A stretch of 8,044 nt of DNA from JACCUZ01 sp038246575 (GTDB lineage Bacteria; Actinomycetota; Actinomycetes; JACCUZ01): contig JBBRVU010000185.1 in NCBI GenBank assembly GCA_038246575.1, positions 1-8,044 on the forward strand, read 5' to 3'. Positions within the stretch are counted from its first letter, which is position 1, and each line of letters opens with the position of its first letter. The notes under the pieces are model-generated. The model saw nothing but the letters and a program-made list of their open reading frames with translations, searched no databases and was not told where the DNA came from. Of this stretch, positions 5,205-8,044 are shown piece by piece. The translations under genes and the position numbers were made by a program.

Positions 5205-5939
5205 CTACTTCCGGGTCGCGTCCACCCGCACTTTGGAGATGCCGACGGTGCCGACGTTGCCTGCCGCACGGGAGTCGCGACCAGCGTCGTCATCCGCGCT
5301 GACGAGCGTCTCGCAGTCGGCGACCACGTCGGCGAGCAGCCGGCGCAGGACCGCGTCGGGATCGGAGACTCCGGACTCGGCGATGGCGTGGACGGCGAGC
5401 CGCACCGTGTTCGGGGCGGCCCAGCGCCGGAAACCCTTGACCGAGACGCCCGCGTTCCGGACGAAGTGCCGGCTCCAGGTGGCGGCGTGGGGAACGGCGT
5501 CGAGTGCGCCGCGGCTGTCCTGCTGCAGGTCGCTGACCATTCGGCCGTCGAGCTCGGCCAGGACGCAGTCGGCCGTGAGGACGGACACCGCCAGTGCGTT
5601 CTGCCGGTCGGTCGACGCGAGGGGGAGCGCGACCGTGGCGCACCGGTGCGCGATGCGGGCGTCGATGTGCAGGTCGTCGCTGTTGAGTCCGACCACGGAC
5701 GGGATGAGGATCGCCAGCTCGTGGCGATGGTCGTCGGACGTGTGGTCGTTGACGAGCCGGGCGACCTCGCTGAGCAGTGGGTGCGTGCACTTCGGGTGGT
5801 CGCTCCACCGCTCGCCGGCCAGGACGGAGGCCATCTCCATGAAGCACGCGCCCTTACGGCTGCTGCGGTGCTTGCCCCGGGACAGCACAGGCATGGACTC
5901 TGGCGCGGTCGCGATCGTCGACCTGGACGGCTCAGACAT
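5205..5939 (-). CDS. Conserved actinobacterial protein of unknown function
   Basis: I do not know a function for this 244-residue soluble protein, though its central part resembles uncharacterised proteins found across actinobacteria. Residues 17-85 hold the most distinctive block: PVLSRGKHRSSRKGACFMEM, then LAGERWSDHPKCTHPLL and ARLVNDHTSD, then LIPSVVGL. C32, E35, H48, C51 and H53 cluster there and could bind a metal; this is inference. The middle (92-135) is helical with C100 and C125. The last 30 residues are polar and low in conservation signals. There is no signal peptide or membrane segment. The ATG at 5939 is preceded by GGGGG with a 5-nt spacer; a frame extension to 6023 has no such site. 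It is transcribed towards the sulfur operon but separated from it by 216 nt with its own control elements, so co-transcription is doubtful. Confidence 0.8.
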   Translation of the reverse strand: MSEPSRSTIATAPESMPVLSRGKHRSSRKGACFMEMASVLAGERWSDHPKCTHPLLSEVARLVNDHTSDDHRHELAILIPSVVGLNSDDLHIDARIAHRCATVALPLASTDRQNALAVSVLTADCVLAELDGRMVSDLQQDSRGALDAVPHAATWSRHFVRNAGVSVKGFRRWAAPNTVRLAVHAIAESGVSDPDAVLRRLLADVVADCETLVSADDDAGRDSRAAGNVGTVGISKVRVDATRK

Positions 5940-5940
5940 G

Positions 5941-5956
5941 GTCACCCCCACGTGAC
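5941..5956. promoter_or_regulatory. Ribosome binding site within an inverted repeat
   Basis: GTCAC (5941-5945) and GTGAC (5952-5956) flank a 6-nt spacer. On the minus strand the G-rich Shine-Dalgarno sequence of the unknown gene (GGGGG, 5945-5949) falls in the loop and stem edge, one base from the start codon on the near side. It could be a translational control hairpin or an operator; chance is not excluded. Confidence 0.3.
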
Positions 5957-5964
5957 TCGGACAC

Positions 5965-5995
5965 TCGCGGCCAGTCTGCGCTTTTCGCGGCCCAG
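5965..5995. repeat. Direct repeat in the divergent intergenic region
   Basis: TCGCGGCCAG (5965-5974) recurs as TCGCGGCCCAG (5985-5995), start to start 20 bp, about two helical turns. It lies in the 194-nt gap between the unknown gene and the zinc-ribbon gene, a plausible place for shared control. GC-rich composition makes such matches fairly likely by chance. Confidence 0.25.
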
Positions 5996-6039
5996 GCACC
6001 ACCCCTGCGGCACCCGGCGGCACCAGCGCCAGCCCGCCT

Positions 6040-6077
6040 GCGCCGGGCCGGGGTCATGCACAGGCCTGGCCGGGCGC
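6040..6077. repeat. Imperfect inverted repeat upstream of the zinc-ribbon gene
   Basis: GCGCCGGGCC (6040-6049) and GGCCGGGCGC (6068-6077) pair at 9 of 10 positions around an 18-nt loop. It sits 56 nt before the zinc-ribbon start and may be a leader hairpin or a binding site. The rest of the 5940-6133 gap shows GGCACC-rich low-complexity sequence and no promoter I can name. Confidence 0.25.
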
Positions 6078-6133
6078 GATCCGACCCTGTGGACGAGCCG
6101 GATCTGGCCCGGACCTGCGCAACGCTGGTCGGC

Positions 6134-6382
6134 ATGGCGATGAGTCCGGAGGACGAGACGGAGGACGAGCTCACCGACGGCCGACTCGTCTGCCCGACCT
6201 GTGGGTCGGAGTCGGTGATCCCGATCCTGTACGGCCGCGGCACCCCGGCGCTGGCCGCACTAGCCGTGAGCGGCGCCGTGGAGATCGGTCGCGGTGGCGC
6301 GATCGGCTCCCGACCGACCTCTCGCTGCCGCGACTGCGCGCACGCCTGGTCCCGGTGGGCCCGCGTCCCTCCGGAGCGTTGA
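6134..6382 (+). CDS. Small zinc-ribbon protein
   Basis: An 82-residue protein with an acidic N-terminus (SPEDETEDELTDG) and two paired cysteine motifs: CPTCGS (C20, C23) and CRDC (C65, C68). These are the four ligands of a zinc ribbon. Between them, VIPILYGRGTPALAALAVSGAVEIGRGGAI resembles a family of short, uncharacterised bacterial zinc-ribbon proteins with an IxYG motif, a GxVxxGG-like turn and a closing CxxCxHxW. The W at 72 (CAHAW) fits that ending. No function is established that I can name; nucleic-acid or protein binding is possible. The start is uncertain: ATG at 6134 is chosen because upstream codons back to 6056 look unconserved, but no clear Shine-Dalgarno sequence precedes it. 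ATG at 6140 is an alternative, as is leaderless translation. It faces the PucR gene tail to tail. Confidence 0.75.
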   Translation: MAMSPEDETEDELTDGRLVCPTCGSESVIPILYGRGTPALAALAVSGAVEIGRGGAIGSRPTSRCRDCAHAWSRWARVPPER

Positions 6383-6392
6383 TGTGGTTGTC

Positions 6393-6410
6393 GGCGCCTG
6401 AGGTCGCGCC
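6393..6410. terminator. Weak hairpin between convergent genes
   Basis: GGCGC (6393-6397) and GCGCC (6406-6410) form a 5-bp stem with an 8-nt loop in the 49-nt gap between the zinc-ribbon and PucR stop codons. Position suits a bidirectional terminator; the absence of T-runs and the short stem keep confidence low. Confidence 0.25.
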
Positions 6411-6431
6411 GCGCCACCGAAGCCGTGTCGG

Positions 6432-8044
6432 TCAGGGCGAGCTGAGGGAGCGGTTGACCTCGCGGGCGAGAAGGGCGACGTGCAGCGCGACGGCGGACTC
6501 GGCGTCATCGAGCGGCACGCCGAGCAGGGCCTCGAGCTTGGCCAGCCGCGAGTACAGCGCCGGCCGGCTCTTGCCGGTGGACCGGGCCAGCGCCGTCTTG
6601 TTGCCGCCGACCGCGACGTACGCGCGCAGGGTCGCGAGCAGGTCACTGCCGCGTTCGGTGTCGTGACGCAGCACAGGAGCCAGCTCCGCCTCGGTGAAGG
6701 CCAGCAGCCGAGGGTCGTCGCGCAGCAGGGCGAGCAGGCCACGCAGCCGTACGTCGATGCTGCGGTAGTACGCCCGGGTGGCCGAGCTGCGCATCGCGAG
6801 CCCGGCCTCCGCAACATGCCCGGCCTCGACGAGTGACGCGGCCGCCGCGGTAAGGGTCGCGACCTCGCTGCCGACCCCCATGGCGTGCCCGTCGACCCCG
6901 GCGAGCCCGGCCATCCCGCGTGCGACGGCTCTCGCGAGCCGGTCGAGCACCGGCTCCAGTGACCGCCCCCCGGTGGCTGCGACCAGCGCCACCGCCTGGC
7001 CACTGCGCAGGGTGGCCACCACGGCGTCGAGCCCGGCGTCGGCAGCCGCCTCGCCCACCAGCTCGGCCAGGCCGCGGTCGCGTCCCTCCGCGGTGACCGG
7101 ATCGAGCCCCGCCGGCCAGCGCGACTGGACCGCGACCCCGAGGAAGACCTGCCTCGCGACGGGCAGCCCCAACGACGCCGCCCTGGCCCGCAGGGTCGCC
7201 TCGTCGGTGGCCCGGCCCAGCACCAGGTCGGTCAGCAGCCCCCGCTGGGCCTGATGTGCCAGCCCCGCCCGGTCGCGCTCGATGAGCCGGTTGATCGCCA
7301 GCCCTTCCGCGGCCCGCTCCAGCAGCATCGTCAGGTGTCCGACCGAACCCGTCGGCGCCGGCACCACCAGCCGGCCCCACCTCGACCCGCGTGGACCGAC
7401 CGGCGTCACCAGCCATCCTTCCGGCCCGGCGGTCGCCGTCGCGTCCACGGTCGGCACCTGCCGCGACCGCGTCTCCCACCCGTCGAGCAGGCTGCTCTCC
7501 TCGTGCGCTCGGCAGGCGTAGGCCACGGCCCGGTGGGACACGTCGTCGAGCACCACCGCGTGGCCGGAGAGCTCGGTGACCTTGTCGAGGATCCGCTGCA
7601 CCGGCGCCCCCTCGACGCTGAGGCTGGTGAACTCGCGGTGCGCCTGCTCGGACCGGCGCAGCAGGCCGTTCTGCTCGTCGAGCAGCAAACCGTGCACCTC
7701 CTCGGTGACCTCGACGAACCGCACCGGCCGGCGCAGGGCGACCACCGGAAGGTCGTGTCGGCGACCGGCGGCAACCAGCTCTGGCGGCAGCTCGTGGAAT
7801 CGTCGACCCAGCTCGACGACCAGGGCGCACGCCCCTGCTTGCCCGAGGTCGGCCAGGAAGCCGGTCAGGCCGGCTGCCGAGTCGGGCAGCGCCACCCCGG
7901 TGGTGAGGATCAGCTCTCCGCCGCGCAGCAACGAGGCGATGTCGGGCAGCTCGCTGACGTGCACCCAGCGCACCGGCCGGTCCAGCCGCTGCTCCCCGGT
8001 CAGCACGAGGGGTCGACCAGCGGCGAGCACGGGCAGCGCGAGTA
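6432..8044 (-). CDS. PucR family transcriptional regulator (start beyond window)
   Basis: A DNA-binding regulator of the PucR/CdaR type, normally about 500-550 residues. The frame is open to the window edge and reads LALPVLAAG across a GTG at 8028-8030. PucR proteins usually begin a few residues before such a stretch, so the start probably lies just right of 8044. Counting from that GTG, residues 1-120 are the PucR N-terminal ligand-type domain (RPVRWVHVSELPDIASLLRGGELILTTG and the DLPVVALRRPVRFVEVTEEVH segment). Residues about 140-245 look like a GAF-type sensor region (ILDKVTELSGHAVVLDD) and 265-400 like the GGDEF-derived CdaR middle domain. The C-terminal helix-turn-helix at about 468-500 (VGGNKTALARSTGKSRPALYSRL) is the PucR HTH. 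PucR relatives control purine, amino-acid or other catabolic genes; the targets here are unknown and probably lie to the right. It does not adjoin the sulfur operon. Confidence 0.9.
   Translation of the reverse strand, partial: LALPVLAAGRPLVLTGEQRLDRPVRWVHVSELPDIASLLRGGELILTTGVALPDSAAGLTGFLADLGQAGACALVVELGRRFHELPPELVAAGRRHDLPVVALRRPVRFVEVTEEVHGLLLDEQNGLLRRSEQAHREFTSLSVEGAPVQRILDKVTELSGHAVVLDDVSHRAVAYACRAHEESSLLDGWETRSRQVPTVDATATAGPEGWLVTPVGPRGSRWGRLVVPAPTGSVGHLTMLLERAAEGLAINRLIERDRAGLAHQAQRGLLTDLVLGRATDEATLRARAASLGLPVARQVFLGVAVQSRWPAGLDPVTAEGRDRGLAELVGEAAADAGLDAVVATLRSGQAVALVAATGGRSLEPVLDRLARAVARGMAGLAGVDGHAMGVGSEVATLTAAAASLVEAGHVAEAGLAMRSSATRAYYRSIDVRLRGLLALLRDDPRLLAFTEAELAPVLRHDTERGSDLLATLRAYVAVGGNKTALARSTGKSRPALYSRLAKLEALLGVPLDDAESAVALHVALLAREVNRSLSSP

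Noticed and set aside
5145..6143. A 332-codon plus-strand frame opposite the unknown gene
   Set aside because: It is antisense to a gene with recognisable conserved sequence and has only low-complexity translation.
6643..7830. A 395-codon minus-strand frame within the PucR gene
   Set aside because: It is an alternative frame of the PucR coding sequence with Arg/Gly/Ala-rich translation and no domain.

Overview
The window is very GC-rich DNA with strong third-position G/C bias, short intergenic gaps and occasional TTG starts. Its protein families include a PucR regulator, an actinobacterial-type GNAT enzyme and a trehalose-synthase-like GH13 protein. Together these point to the chromosome of a high-GC actinobacterium (Actinomycetota), perhaps a Nocardioides-like or related lineage; the genus cannot be fixed from the sequence alone. 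I saw no rRNA, tRNA, CRISPR array, insertion sequence, integrase or phage gene, and composition looks uniform across the window.

Layout, left to right. A GNAT acetyltransferase, cut at its 5' end, runs rightward (2-463). Its stop codon overlaps that of a convergent, leftward GH13 glucosidase/trehalose-synthase-like gene (460-2118). A tight leftward operon follows, in transcription order: a DoxD/DoxX-type membrane protein (3999-4988), a stand-alone TusA-like sulfur carrier (3691-4002), a DsrE-like CxxC protein (3318-3677), and a fusion of a TusA-like domain to a radical SAM enzyme (2227-3315). The first two genes overlap at TTGA, and the other junctions are 13 and 2 nt. The 216-nt region upstream of DoxD (4989-5204) holds a near-perfect 26-bp palindrome, an 8-bp direct repeat spaced 11 bp apart and a smaller inverted repeat, and is the likely control region. 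Upstream of that lie a leftward conserved gene of unknown function (5205-5939) and, divergent from it, a small zinc-ribbon gene (6134-6382). A leftward PucR-family regulator, whose start lies beyond the right edge, fills the rest (6432-8044).

The most interesting part is the four-gene sulfur operon. DoxD-type proteins are known as the membrane subunit of thiosulfate:quinone oxidoreductase, and TusA and DsrE proteins pass sulfane sulfur between cysteines. Finding all three with a radical SAM enzyme that carries its own TusA-like domain suggests sulfur taken from a periplasmic or membrane source, relayed through cysteine carriers and delivered to a radical SAM reaction. The substrate and product are unknown; the pathway is my inference from domains and gene order.
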